In this document: in pieces, positions 25,001 through 36,188 of the stretch
Position numbering within the stretch: position 1 is the first letter of the stretch
Layout of the letters: each line of letters starts with the position of its first letter
DNA from: Unio delphinus
Taxonomy: Eukaryota; Mollusca; Bivalvia; Unionida; Unionidae
Length of the DNA: 64,000 bases
Direction of reading: 5' to 3'
NCBI GenBank assembly: GCA_029339505.1
Contig: JAQISU010001239.1
Span: 9,555,001 to 9,619,000 of the forward strand
Notes under the pieces: model-generated
What the model saw: the letters and a program-made list of their open reading frames with translations, nothing else
Database searches by the model: none
What the model was told of the DNA's origin: nothing
Translations under genes and position numbers: made by a program

Positions 25001-26270
25001 GACGGCATGCTTGCCAGAGTTCAGGACCTGGGCAACTACTCCGAACCCTTTACAGTCACGAATGGTGTGAAACAAGGATGCGTTTTAGCCCCCACTCTCT
25101 TCAGCCTCATGTTCTCCGCAATGTTGATGGATGCTTTCAAGGACAGTGATGTGGGAGTAGGTCTCTGTTACCGTCTGGATGGGAAGTTATTCAACCTGAG
25201 GCGGCTTCAAACCAAATCCAAAGTCCAAATTGCGAACATTCGCGACCTCCTGTTTGCAGATGACTGTGCCCTCAATTCCAACACGGAGACAGGCAAGCAA
25301 CAGAACATGGACCTGTGTTCCACAGCGTGCATTAACATCAGACTCACCATCTCTACCAGCAAGACCGAGGTTCTGCATCAGCCAGCCCCTGGAAAAGATT
25401 ACCTGGAACCATCTATCACTGTCAATGGCCAAAAGCTCAGAAATTTAGACAGGTTCACATACCTCGGCAGCACTCTCTCACAAGCAGTTCACATAGATGA
25501 TGAGGTCAATACAAGGATTGCCATAGCCAGTGTAGCTTTCGGCAGACTCCGCTCTAATGTCTGGGACAGGAGAGGCATCAGGCTTGCCAACAAACTAAAA
25601 GTCTACGCAGCGGTTGTTCTCCCCACCCTCCTCTGTGCTTGCGAGACCTGAACTGTGTATAGCCACCATGTTAGAAAACTGAATCACTTCCACTTGAGCT
25701 ACCTGAGAAAACTATTGAAAATTATATGGCAGAACAAGGTACCGAACACAGAGGTGCTCACGCAGGCTGGCATGACAAGCATTTACACCATGCCGTGCAA
25801 AGCACAACTCCGATGGGCTGGCCATGTCGTCCGCATGCCGACAGAACGCCTACCCAAGAAAATCTTCTATGGAGAACTACAGCAAGGTAAGAGATCTCAT
25901 GGCGGTCAAAAAAGGAGGTACAAGGACACCCTCAAGGCCTCGCTAAAGAACCTAGGCATTGATCCTGACAGCTGGGAAAGTGTCGCTGATGATCGATCTG
26001 CTTGGCGCAGTCAAATTAATGCCGGCGCAGAAGCCTTTGAGCACAAAAGACTGGTGGACGCAGCTGAGAAATGTGAGCTGCGCAAATCCAGGAAAAGCAG
26101 TTCTGCAATTCACAGTCAACAACCTGCACATCCATGTCCCCACTGCAACAGACTATTTCGGGCCCGGATCGGACTGATCAGCCATCTCCGGACCCACCCT
26201 CAATGAATCGATGACATTGAATGGTCCTCATCGACATCGATGGACAAACATCAACATCATCATCACAAGT
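22100..26270 (+). mobile_element. Near full-length LINE with C-terminal C2H2 finger
   Basis: The body is GC-richer than its surroundings, with a long 5' UTR (~22100-23000). It then encodes endonuclease, reverse transcriptase and a C-terminal zinc finger, and lacks RNase H. The 3' end carries CATCAACATCATCATC-type repeats. I recognise it as the widespread animal type whose endonuclease is often misannotated as craniofacial development protein 2-like; I cannot place it firmly in the RTE, L2 or CR1 clade. The ends are approximate. Confidence 0.8.
23020..26206 (+). pseudogene. LINE ORF: endonuclease, RT, C2H2 finger (broken)
   Basis: The endonuclease starts near 23025 (WNIRTLLD), with ALSETHL, LIILGDFNAKVG and a C-terminal MIDYILV..CWTEHR. 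The RT spans ~24460-25600, with APRADSIPAEIYK, FVDLTKAFDTV (motif A), GVKQGCVLAPTLF (motif B) and LLFADDCAL (motif C, intact DD). Next comes LRWAGHVVRMP, and the end near 26130-26205 is CPHCNRLFRARIGLISHLRTH, a C2H2 finger. Breaks: a frameshift near 23850, stops in 24034-24190, stop TAA at 24781 with a frame change, TAG near 24940 and TGA at 25649-25651. Most motifs are intact, so inactivation is relatively recent. Confidence 0.85.
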
Positions 26271-27512
26271 GATATATCTACAAGTGGACCTAGAGTGTCC
26301 TCTATTCAGATCTATGGCATGCCTTTCTTCTTTTTAGACATGAATTTTCACCTTTTGCAGGTATAATAGTCAATATTTGGCCAAAATCAACTATATTATC
26401 TTTACATAACTTATTTTGTTGCATGGATGCTAATCTTGAAGCTGACTACACAGACATAAAGCCACCAGTCTATATCCATTATAGCTATAGTTACAAAAGC
26501 CCCATTCCAAAGCAAACTTGAGCTATTTTCTGAACATTTAATATATTTTATTCTTAAAAGACTATCAATAATTGACCAGATATGTTCATCATCCATTTGT
26601 TTTCCTACATCAAACTAGTACAGTTCATAAATGACGCCCACATGAATGTGTTTCTATATTGGATTCAAGGTGAAGCTGTTCTTCCCTATAGGTATGACGG
26701 TACCAATTGTTTTTTTTTTTTTGGGGATAGACCTCAGTGTTTAAATGCCTGCTGTTTTAAAGGATAATGTTTTCATGCTATTCATAAATTTAGTATTTGG
26801 TATTTTAAAATCAGATGTTTATAGAGATAGGGCTTTTTTTAGCAGCATGAGCTGCTCTTTCTTTGACATTAATATTAATATGTATGGGTAACCAACTGTA
26901 TACTATGTTGTGAGAGGTATACAGCTTGGTATGGCAGCTAGATGAAAATGTTTGTCAACAGTGAGTTGTTCAACTTCCTAATGTGTAGTGACTGAAGTAC
27001 TGATAGTGAATCAGGGAAGATAATGAAGATTAATGATGACGTTTGCTCTCGATATAATTCAAAGCAAGGTTTATTGCTCTTATCTTATCTGAAAATATTC
27101 ATGCGCCATCTGACAAAAAAAACCCCAACCTGTTGTAGTGTGATTTTCAGTTATAATGCTTTTCCTTATTTTGTATCTACAGTGAAAACTTTTGTGTACA
27201 TCTTTAATTTGTTATAAAGTCCCTTATAAGCGTTATGAAATATTTGTTTGTAATTAAGTTGTAAAGTGATGCTTGATGCTTACAAGTTGGCGTTGTGTTA
27301 AAACGATTACATTATGAGGTGCCTTGTTGTTATTGAAGCTCCTCCTAGGCCTCTGTCAACATTTTTGGAATAGGTGTTAAATAGGTGTAATATTTAAGTG
27401 TGATGTTGTCGTATCTTTTTTAAAGGTAATGTCATCTTTAAGTCCACACAAATCGAATTCACGTTACACTTATTTTCAAAGCATTCCAACTATGCGGCAC
27501 ACACGTTAATGG
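26271..27512. other. Spacer
   Basis: No gene or element recognised except the 26688-26750 copy of a short dispersed repeat and a T16-type homopolymer run near 26710. Confidence 0.55.
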
Positions 27513-27599
27513 CGAAATATGATTGGTTCAAAGGGTAATGCTTAAATAATACATATGCATCTTGTTCGTGATGTTATCGTTTGAACCAATCATATTTCG
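27513..27599. repeat. 20-bp perfect inverted repeat, 47-bp loop
   Basis: CGAAATATGATTGGTTCAAA (27513-27532) is perfectly complementary to 27580-27599. It could be the end pair of a very small MITE or a cruciform. No target duplication is clear. Confidence 0.85.
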
Positions 27600-27868
27600 A
27601 AGAGTCAAAACACCATATCTTTCAGTAAATAGAGCACGCTGTATATGAGCGTAAGTTTGTCCGGGCAGCAAAAGTCACGTAATTCATACGTTTTAGATCC
27701 CGTAACTTCAGTTTGGTGCAACATAAAAAGTCAACGATAGTAAAACAAGCCACATATTTGGTTGCGTGCCTTCAAAGACCTAAAATATCAAAAAGAGATT
27801 GAAGGTCAGGCGTGGAGCAATGTTTTTGGAAGTATTTACCTTGTCTTTTTTATAGTATGATAGATGGG

Positions 27869-27973
27869 TAGACCAGCGAAAGTTGGTCTCTAAACCTTTT
27901 TTTATTTTGACTTTGCGGCTTAGACGCAAAGTCAAAATAAAAAAAGGTTTAGAGACCAACTTTCGCTGGTCTA
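27869..27973. mobile_element. 105-bp foldback element with 10-bp target duplication
   Basis: The left arm 27869-27917 and the right arm 27925-27973 are perfect inverted repeats of 49 bp around a 7-base loop (GCTTAGA). The element is flanked immediately by GATAGATGGG at 27859-27868 and again at 27974-27983. A perfect stem plus a perfect 10-bp direct repeat indicates transposition of a snap-back element. A 9-11 bp duplication is what Mutator-like foldbacks make, but that assignment is inference. Confidence 0.85.
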
Positions 27974-28132
27974 GATAGATGGGGTCCTTTGTCAGAATGG
28001 GTCATGAGGGTATTCTCAGGAAATTTTGTCACTCGGTATGATATTTGTCCTTGAGGTCATGGCTTTTAGTAAACATTCAGCTCGTGCCGAGCATCACTGT
28101 TGTATAATTGCTAGTATATTGTATTCCAAAGG

Positions 28133-28136
<4 letters not shown>

Positions 28137-28195
<59 letters not shown>
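28137..28195. repeat. (CT)n microsatellite
   Basis: About 59 bp of pure CT dinucleotides. Confidence 0.97.
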
Positions 28196-28198
<3 letters not shown>

Positions 28199-28202
28199 AT
28201 AT

Positions 28203-28568
28203 CGCTAGATAAACCTAACATTCCTTATCATCATCTTCAATTTCTCGACCTCATGTGGTCGTTGAGGCACGCACAGTACTGCTGAGCATCTGACAAGATC
28301 CCTCCAATTGTTTCCATCATGTGCCAATGCCTGTGTCTCTGCAAAACTTTTCCTGGTCCATTCTGTGATGTTGCCAGGCCACTTTCTACATCTCCTTCTG
28401 CATCCCTGGACGCTGCCCTGCAGTAATGTTGTGGATTGACTGTTGGCTCTAGTGACATGGCCATACCATTTCAGCTTTCTCTTTTTGACAGATGTGAGAA
28501 GGTCTTGATAATGGCCTACGTTGTGCCTGATGGTGTTACGCCAATCGTTTCGCTAGATAAACCTAACA
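28203..28568 (-). mobile_element. 330-bp LINE 3' end with 18-bp target duplication
   Basis: CGCTAGATAAACCTAACA occurs at 28203-28220 and again at 28551-28568, bracketing a 330-bp insertion. On the minus strand the insert reads through VKKRKLKWYGHVTRAN and later WTRKSFAETQ, the C-terminal tail typical of RTE/L2-like LINE RT proteins. It then ends in a GATGATGAT-type tail at 28221-28235. This is a 5'-truncated retroposition with its target-site duplication still perfect, hence fairly young. Confidence 0.88.
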
Positions 28569-29464
28569 CCCTTTATATGAACACGCAACTCCGCCTTAAA
28601 TGTAACGTGTGCCTTCTCATACGCCATTTAATTAATCTGAAAAATATTGCATACAAGGTTGTATTCTGTTCTATTTGATCAAATGTCGACTCATATTTAG
28701 ACCCATTTTTATTTTCTGCACTTTTGAGCGTATTAAATGCACCTAGTTACACATACTCTGGCACAAAATGACATTGTATTGGCAAGGTCGATACATTGTC
28801 AATGGTGATCTCTTTAATCCTCGGGCAGTGGGCAGCGGCATGTATGCAATGGCTGAAACTGTCGACTTTTGGCAAATGGTTCCTGAACACTTGTGCAGTG
28901 ACATGTAAAAATTGACAAAACAGCATGCTGACAATTTGAATAGCAACATGTAATTGTCGAACTATTGGATGTTGTATTCTTGTTAAAATAATATATTTGA
29001 ACTGTTTTTGACAGGTTTGTGAAACAGAATGAACTTACAAACTCGCCTTTGCTGCAGTTTTATCGTTCTTTAGCTATAGTTTCTCTATCGATGCGTAAAA
29101 TTCGTAATCCATGATCGTGGGTCTGTTACTCGCCCAAGCCATTTTATTTTGCACTGCTTTCATTGCGATGGGGTCCCAGGTGGCGAATTGGTTTAATTAT
29201 TCATTACAGCAACAGAGATGGTGAGTCCACCTCATAATAGAAGCGTTCATTTGCTAAACTGAGGCTTCTTACAAAAACGGAAAATAATAACGTCCATAAC
29301 AAAAAACCGAAGCCTTATTGACTAACCGAGATTTTCTCTAAATGGGTTAGTTAATTTTGTTACTGTTTTTATCGTCGTATGTTGTTTTATTTTTTTATTT
29401 TCAAATATGCGCACGATGTTTACACGTTGACACTTTATTGAGGTCACACCCTCTCTGATGGTTT
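28569..29464. other. Spacer, nothing recognised
   Basis: AT-rich, no coherent reading frame and no clear repeats. Confidence 0.5.
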
Positions 29465-30000
29465 CCAAAGATTTTATCAAGACCGACTCGATATCGTGAT
29501 CTGGGTTCATGTACATGTATCTTTATAAATCTATATGTGATAGCTTGCGCTTATGAAAAGAGATTTTTTAATTTACTTAAACAATACATCCGCTACACCA
29601 TGTTTTTGAAAAATATTTCTAAGTGTATGGGTGTCAATTCCATTAAATACAGTTAAAATCTTACAGTTATCTCTGATCACTTTCGGAATTTGTGTGTAAC
29701 GTTGAGTAACATAAATAATATTTTTTTTTATGTCTATCTCGGGAAAATATTCTTGCTGGGTTTCATTGTTTGTCCAGCATCACATCGTCATAAACAACAA
29801 AATTATTACTAAATCCATAATGTTCATCAACACTCGGCGCTTCATCAATATCGGGTATAAAATCAATGATATCGCATTTTCATTAAACATTTTAATTACT
29901 ACGTAGCATTTCTGATGATTTACAGACGGTGCAACTATATACAACTTGTCCCACTTGTGCCATCTCATTATGAAATTAAGTAATAATTGTGTCTTGTCAC
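29465..30000 (-). pseudogene. Fossil virus packaging ATPase (FtsK/HerA type)
   Basis: Reading leftwards on the minus strand, the pieces match the ATPase of the downstream array. KWDKLYIVAPSV lies at ~29940, VVYDDVM (Walker B) at ~29790, NPARIFSR then TQRYTQIPKVIRDNC at ~29680-29745, and RYRVGLDKIF near 29480. It is broken by an in-frame stop at ~29770, a frameshift near 29725 and a stop near 29575. The first ~40 codons are missing and the Walker A is degenerate (SDKT instead of SGKT). A32-like packaging ATPases pump DNA into capsids of Polintons, adintoviruses and relatives. Orientation is opposite to the array, which makes this an independent and older insertion. Confidence 0.85.
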
Positions 30001-30008
30001 TTTCAGAT

Positions 30009-30295
30009 TACAATTATATGGATTTATGTTGTTTACGTTGTAGAGTTCAACTCCAACTACTAAACGGTAACAACAAAAAATAGAATAATAGCATACGGTG
30101 GAAAATGTTCTGTGTGTGGGAAGAGAAAATTTTCGTTTTTACCTAAAATTCATCGTAAAGATGGTGGTGATATTGGTACATTAATGTCAAACTTTCCAGG
30201 AACTCTGTGGGTTAAATACTCAGGAGAAAAACATTTCCTCGATATAATTATTGTGGTCCTGGAACCAAACTTGATATACACAATTTTGTTTTGAA
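30009..30295 (+). pseudogene. Fossil zinc-ribbon / PLA2 protein, truncated
   Basis: Divergent from the ATPase fossil. CLRC (~30028) and CSVCGKRKF (~30107-30133) form a two-knuckle zinc ribbon. After ~20 codons comes the start of a parvovirus-type phospholipase A2: FPGTLW, YSGEKH, then YCGPGT in a shifted frame at ~30247-30267. It is broken by at least two frameshifts and stops after the calcium-loop motif; the catalytic His-Asp helix found in the array copies is absent. Membrane-cleaving PLA2 domains of this type help virions leave endosomes in parvoviruses; here it is dead. Confidence 0.8.
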
Positions 30296-30439
30296 AATTT
30301 CATTGATTTCAGAATTTTAAACACTGGGTTTTTATTTATCAGATAAATTCCATAAATAACCGCAGTTACAGGACAAGCTTTTTCATAATACGGTTTGTCA
30401 ATACCAGTCAACATTCCTGGTTTGAAATGTTTACTCTGT

Positions 30440-30798
30440 ATGAGTTCTTTCATTATGAATACCATGATCATATTTGGCATTATTAATGCAATTATCTGTT
30501 TCTGCTAGTTTAATAAATTTTACACTGAAAATATATTTTCGATTATCGAGATAATTAATGATATTTGCGGCTTGTTTCTCGTTAATCGTAATATCGACAC
30601 CATCAATGATTTTGAACATTGACCATAAGTGAGATGCGCCATCTTTGCTAAATTCCTTCTTGGCATTGTGAATTTTATTATCAAAGTTTTTTTTTTTGGA
30701 TCAACCAGAGCTTTTATTGGTAAGTTAGGAGATATTCTATCAATATTAAATGTATCTTTAGAAATCTTGATTTTGGATAATCTCCCAAACTCCTCCAT
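30440..30798 (-). pseudogene. Unrecognised gene of the viral fossil
   Basis: A minus-strand frame opens at 30798 with MEEFGRLSKIKISK, runs about 55 codons, shifts frame near 30640 (KIIDGVDITINEKQAANI follows) and decays near 30440. Codon structure persists across the shift, so it was a real protein. It lies directly behind the PLA2 in the fossil. I cannot identify it. A structural protein of a Polinton-like virus is possible, but nothing in the sequence proves it. It is absent from the array units. Confidence 0.55.
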
Positions 30799-31020
30799 AT
30801 TATATTTTAAACAAATATTTAAATAAATAGTAGTGTAAATATAGTGACTGAAGCAAAGAACCAGTACAGGTCGTTGATGATAGGATCTGCAACATCATGT
30901 GATAAATCCTGAATAAATTAATTCTGCAGTTTCAAAGTGTACGGCGAGGACGTTGTTGGTGTTAGAGGAAATACACAATTGTGTTTGCAGTGTGGCGGTA
31001 AAAGATATATAGAACTTAAA

Positions 31021-31086
<66 letters not shown>
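31021..31086. repeat. (AT)n microsatellite
   Basis: About 66 bp of pure AT repeats inside the fossil block. Confidence 0.95.
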
Positions 31087-31088
<2 letters not shown>

Positions 31089-31477
31089 CAAACGACAGTA
31101 ACGAGGCTATAGAAAGTTTAGAGATAATAAGTCTATATTATCAAAGTAATAATTTAGACAAAGGATGATTTAAATAAATGATATTATTATAAATGAGCCA
31201 AGAATTTGTAAAGCATCCCACGATCAAGAACTATAAAGCATCTCGTGTTGGTATCATGCGAAACTGTCGACTAAAAAGACCAGTCGGTAGTGTTAATAAT
31301 CATGGTTATTTTTTTTTTATTTTAACGCTTGGAAAACGAAAAAATATCTCTGTGACAGGTTCATATTCGAGTGTTCCAGTAGATTGATCCAAGAAAACGT
31401 TTGGTTATTTTTCGATCTGTAAACGTAATTTAACAAAATGTTGCACTTACCTCCTATCTACTTTAACATCCAAATTT

Positions 31478-31480
<3 letters not shown>

Positions 31481-31529
<49 letters not shown>

Positions 31530-31548
31530 AGAAAGAGAGAGAGAGAGA
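31481..31548. repeat. (GA)n microsatellite
   Basis: Mostly GA dinucleotides with a few GAAA interruptions. Confidence 0.95.
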
Positions 31549-31599
31549 ACGATTAGTTGTATTTTATGTCAAACCTTATAGAAAACCCACACATTATTC

Positions 31600-31945
31600 G
31601 AGAACCTTTTAGATGGTATTCCCAGACGGGGTTTACCAAAATAACGGATTTAAAAAAAATAAAATCCACCACACAAACTCCTGACTGCTGAAATTAAAAT
31701 TAGTACGCAACATAGCAATTGTTATAGCAAGTAAATGTTTTTTATATGATGGCGTAATTTCCCAATATGATTGTTTATCCATCGTAAAATGAGACCTTTT
31801 CGATTCAGGCATTGGTGGTAGTGCCTCCGGCACAATTTCAGGCCAACCTAAAACATTTCTAATTGATGATTGATAAGTATAAACGACATAATCTCGCGAT
31901 ATTTCTATCGCGGATGACAAAGTTCGTGAACCGTCATAGATATTT
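31600..31945 (-). pseudogene. Second unrecognised gene of the viral fossil
   Basis: A 95-codon minus-strand open stretch (31920 to 31633) with non-repetitive, protein-like composition: SRDYVVYTYQSSIRNVLGW, then EALPPMPESKR, then SYWEITPSYKKHLLAITIAM. The frame extends a few codons upstream of its first Met, and the last part drifts out of frame near 31650. No family recognised. It sits upstream, in gene orientation, of the MEEF frame and is probably from the same virus. Confidence 0.55.
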
Positions 31946-32400
31946 TTGATTCTTTTGATTTTTTTAGTGTAATAGATTTAATTCTGCGCTGAAATTCATC
32001 ATTAATTTGTTAAAGTTGATAATTCTCTGTTGAAATTCCAACAACCACCCATCGGGTGTTCCATCTGGTTTATTTTTATTTGACTGTAGACCCAGCCCCA
32101 CCCCCAAATGATTTTAAACGGATATTTGGCCAACTGTAGTATACTCGTAGTTGTGCTAATTTTTTCATATCATTGTTATCTTTGGTGGAGTTGTATTAGT
32201 AACGATCTGCTGCAGTAATTCTTGCGAAATTGTTATCATTATTTTTTAAATCTTACGTCGTTGTTTCGTTGTAAATCCCAACCATTTAAGAAACTCTCCA
32301 TTTGATATTATTCCATCTGTAACTTTATTATATACTCGTGTAGTGTATTTTCTCTGCAGGTGAATATTATTGTTTTTGTTGCAATTATATTAAGAACACC
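31946..32400 (-). pseudogene. Further coding remnants of the viral fossil
   Basis: Short overlapping minus-strand frames (LAQLRVYYSWPNIRLK near 32130, DGWLLEFQQRI near 32050, NGEFLKWLGFTTKQRR near 32290) look like pieces of protein broken by frameshifts. Product unknown. Low confidence that all belong to one gene. Confidence 0.35.
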
Positions 32401-32409
32401 AGCAATTTT

Positions 32410-32504
<95 letters not shown>

Positions 32505-32507
32505 GTG
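32410..32507. repeat. (TA)n and (TATG)n microsatellite
   Basis: About 80 bp of TA repeats followed by GTATGTATG. Confidence 0.95.
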
Positions 32508-32520
32508 TGTGTACGCATTA

Positions 32521-32615
32521 CCTACATTAGGAGGAAAACCCCATGTATACACACCAACATTAGGAGGACTTCCGACATTAGGAGGATATCCTCCTAATGC
32601 TTCCTCCTAATGCAT
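32521..32615. repeat. ATTAGGAGG palindromic cluster (fossil copy)
   Basis: Five copies of (A)CATTAGGAGG or its complement within 95 bp, including a perfect 24-bp palindrome at 32576-32599 (half-site CATTAGGAGGAT). The block is the reverse complement of the cluster found twice in every array unit (for example 36737-36815), including the spacer CACACCAAC/GTTGGTGTG. It may be a viral terminal or origin-like sequence. Confidence 0.8.
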
Positions 32616-32760
32616 GTGGCGCAACATATGAAAAATATTAAATATTGGAATTTGTGTGATTTTGGAAGTTAGATCGTAATATAATTTGGTCATATTTGTT
32701 ACGCCGAAATCTTGGATGGATATCATAATAGGTAAAGAAAGTGTGTAAAACAATATTTTC

Positions 32761-32985
32761 CTATGTTATTTGACATACCTTAGGAGGACCTAATTGAAAT
32801 GTGTACCAATTGTAACTTAAAAGACTTGCTAATGATATCCCTAATAGCAAAAAATATGTATATCTTAATTTTCTAAGATTCATACGAATTGTTTTATAAA
32901 TGAGAGAATACACACCTGATTTGTCCAGTCCTCTCAACGTTGGTGTGTAAACATGTCGCATTAAAATTCCTCGCAATGTTTGTGG
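32761..32985. repeat. Diverged ATTAGGAGG-cluster half, opposite orientation
   Basis: TTAGGAGGACCT near 32780 and GTTGGTGTGTAAACATG near 32939-32955 echo the array cluster in the array's orientation, facing the 32521-32615 copy. Homology is partial. Confidence 0.45.
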
Positions 32986-32989
32986 GTAA

Positions 32990-35110
32990 ACAAATTAACT
33001 ATTGAAATATCTCGTCTTGATGTTAATTTCAATGATACGACCTCAACGTTTATTGGTAGTCAGTTCAGCGAGTTATATTGGACACATAGCCTGTAGTGTG
33101 CTGACATGCTGTTGAACCCTACATTCATGAATGCATACATACTTACATGCATGCATACATACGTACGTGCGTGCGTGCGTGCGTACATACATATATACAT
33201 ACATACAGACAGACAGACAGACAGACATACATACATACATACATACCACCTTGCTGAGATGTAAATTTAGTGGGTGTAATCTACCTTTAATAAAGTGTGA
33301 AGTTATGACTTACAAGTTTATGTTCGCAGGTTCACATATTTAATTATGCAGATAGTGTTTAAAATGTTTCGGAAGTCGTTATAAATGTTTCGGAAGCTTA
33401 TGGACCTGCGCAAGATGGACTGAAGTTATCTTAAATATGATTAGAGTTCGTGATAATAGGCCGAACCGCCTGCTAATGTCAGCAATACAATTTGCTGAGC
33501 AAGTGCAAAAGAAAAACATTTATGTGTCTGTTAATTTTAACAGACAACATCGAAATTTTTGTCGAGAGTGAGAGTGGCAGTATAATTATTGGTAAAATAA
33601 CAGAATTTCAAGAAAATAAACTTTGTTCAATACTTTGACCAAACCGCTACGCAAAGTGATACATGTATAAGGACAATTGAATGCACCATGACTGCTTTGT
33701 TACTCGGTTGTTTTGGAATTAAATTGCTTTGTAGAATATTACTCAGGCATATCTTCGCAGATATCCTGAGTAAACCTGATTACGTAAAAGAATGTATTTC
33801 ATTGCAAAATTCCAATCTGTTTTTATTAGAACCATAGATTAAATATATTTTTTCATGCAATAATAACGATACTGTAAGTCGTCCTTTATATTTACGTTCA
33901 TATTTTAAGCCAATATTTGACTAAGCAGCATAAAATCTTGCCATGAAATTTGTCTTGAAATGTAAGCAACACGCACATTATTTGTGTCCCTAGACTTTAT
34001 GATAGTTTCGATGACATTAGTATTAATAGCAAGTACTTTTATGATTGTGACAATAGTGACACGCGCACACAATTCATTCAAATGTTAAAGTAGCACCATT
34101 CATCAGTGGCCAACACGACACTTTCAGTAGAAGTAAACATTCACATTTTAAGGCCAATGCTGAAACAATGTGGTTACAAAAACATTTTCATTTCTTTGAC
34201 AAAGTTATCTACATTTATTTTGTATCAAAAGGATAACTGAACGAGTGACCTTAAGGTACATCGATTTCATACACTCATCTGCAGCTACGTTTGTGGTGAT
34301 CAGACCTAACATTACTAGAATATACCTTAAATTTAATTACCATTATGCAAGTACATTTCTTCAACAGTTACACGTTTAAGAGTTTTGCATCAAACAAGTA
34401 GAAAAAATTAGCTTCTTTAAGAGGAACAATTGTTTACATAGGCTACTTGTTTAATTTGCCAGGGGTAGTTGTTTAAAAAGGATTCTACAGTATTCAAAAC
34501 CAGTGTGGAAAAACACGTATTTATTTTATACAGTAGAAACACCGATCACAGGTAAACAAAACACATTACCATTTTCAGTGCAGCCAATGAAGGGCAAGCA
34601 AATATTTACCTGGCATAAGTCCATTTAATAACTAGAAAGAACCTAAAGCTGACAACTTTACTTCGCACTTCAATTTTTCACTATAGATAAGTTTTACAAT
34701 AGACATTGTGCAGATCACATTTTACCAAATTTTAATATTGAGTGCATTTATTTAAGGTATTAAATTTGGAAGTCTCTGTATATATTAAGTTATTCTTCAC
34801 CACATCAGAAATAACCTCGACTTTTTATAAAATGTTTTCAAAACACGTGTTTTATATTAACCGCATTTCTTGAATAAATAGCAATTTTACCACACCAAGA
34901 AAACATATTCCTGAATTTCTGGATATAGACTAATACATCGTGATATTATGCCCCTTCTAAAAATATATATAAGGTGAGGACATTGCTTTGTTGTAAACAT
35001 TTAAATCTGTATTCTTATTACCTTAATTCATAAATAGATGACGTTTTCCATTTCCAGACAAATACAGCAATGAATAATTACAGTTCTAAAATTGTCGTTT
35101 CGCATTCATA
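32990..35110. other. Spacer with ACGT-rich microsatellites
   Basis: Bases 33131-33246 hold stacked tetranucleotide repeats (CATA, CGTG, CAGA). The rest is AT-rich with no recognisable gene. Confidence 0.55.
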
Positions 35111-35376
35111 GGAAAAGAATAGTTATTTAAGAAATTGTTACAAAAAGTGTTGCTCAACATCATATAATATGCTGGCCTCAGTATTGATTTCTTCCTATTA
35201 GTATATTCCATCTCCAAAATAGTAATTCCTTTCAGAACGTTATATATGGCATTTTATATTCTTATATTGTTTACAATATGTATATGTGGTAAGATAGTTC
35301 AATAATGGGATCTAAGATACACTGTTGGATTAACTTGACTGTTACTCAGAACTGAACTACTTTGTAGTTGTTGTTG

Positions 35377-35419
<43 letters not shown>

Positions 35420-36188
35420 ATAGTCTATTTGTGTTGCTGTGATGTAAAGAATCAAACGAAACCAAGACATCCACATTTGGAGCAAATATTTACAAGAAGG
35501 ATTTCGTAATAAATTACTCCTTTTCATACTTACTCCAAACGTGCATGGTTTTTTTTTTTTGTTTTGATTTTTTACATCACAGTAGCAGAAATTGACAATA
35601 CGATAGTCATCGCGTGCTGATGTAATATCAGCAATCTATTATAAAAAAATATTTGTACTCAATAAATTGTTTATTAAGTTTTAACAAGTTTATTATTTTC
35701 ACTCCTTCTATGTTACTGTTTATTCGAGTCTGAGCACCTAACAATAACAATTCTGCCATTATGAAATACTGAACTTACCAATAATACAAATTCTGAATCA
35801 GATGTTAATTGCAAGAATGAATTATTTCTCAAGCAAACATTTTTATATAGTTAAAACGTTTAGACATAATAGAACCATGATGAGAGTCAAATGTTCATTT
35901 CTATAAGCTCATTGAGCTGTCAAAAACATCAGGTCTAATGTCTAATAATAGAAAGAAAAAATACATGGCAAATATCAAAGCGACTATGCTTGTATTGTGA
36001 ATTTCAAGTATCAAAGAGACATGGGAAAGATAAATATACTTACCAAATAATTTTTTGACTATATAATCCGAAATAATAGAAAATTAGTAGCTATATATTA
36101 TGTTGTTTACAAAATAAGTGTTACGAAACATCATTGCATACGCTCTCCACAATATTGTTTTCTTTTCCTGAGCATATTATATTAAATG
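35110..36188. repeat. Diverged ancestral copy of the array's flanking modules
   Basis: Bases 35215-35640 match subrepeat A (CCTTTCAGAACGTTATATAT, then an (ATT)n tract, then ATTACTCCTTTTCATACTTACTCC and ATCACAGTAGCAGAAATTGA) with many substitutions. Bases 35865-36188 match the segment before the PLA2 in the units (compare 38565-38885) more closely. It is an older layer of the same repeat, abutting unit 1. Confidence 0.75.

Noticed and set aside
32409..32597. Tyr-Ile repeat frame
   Set aside because: Translation of (TA)n plus the palindromic cluster.
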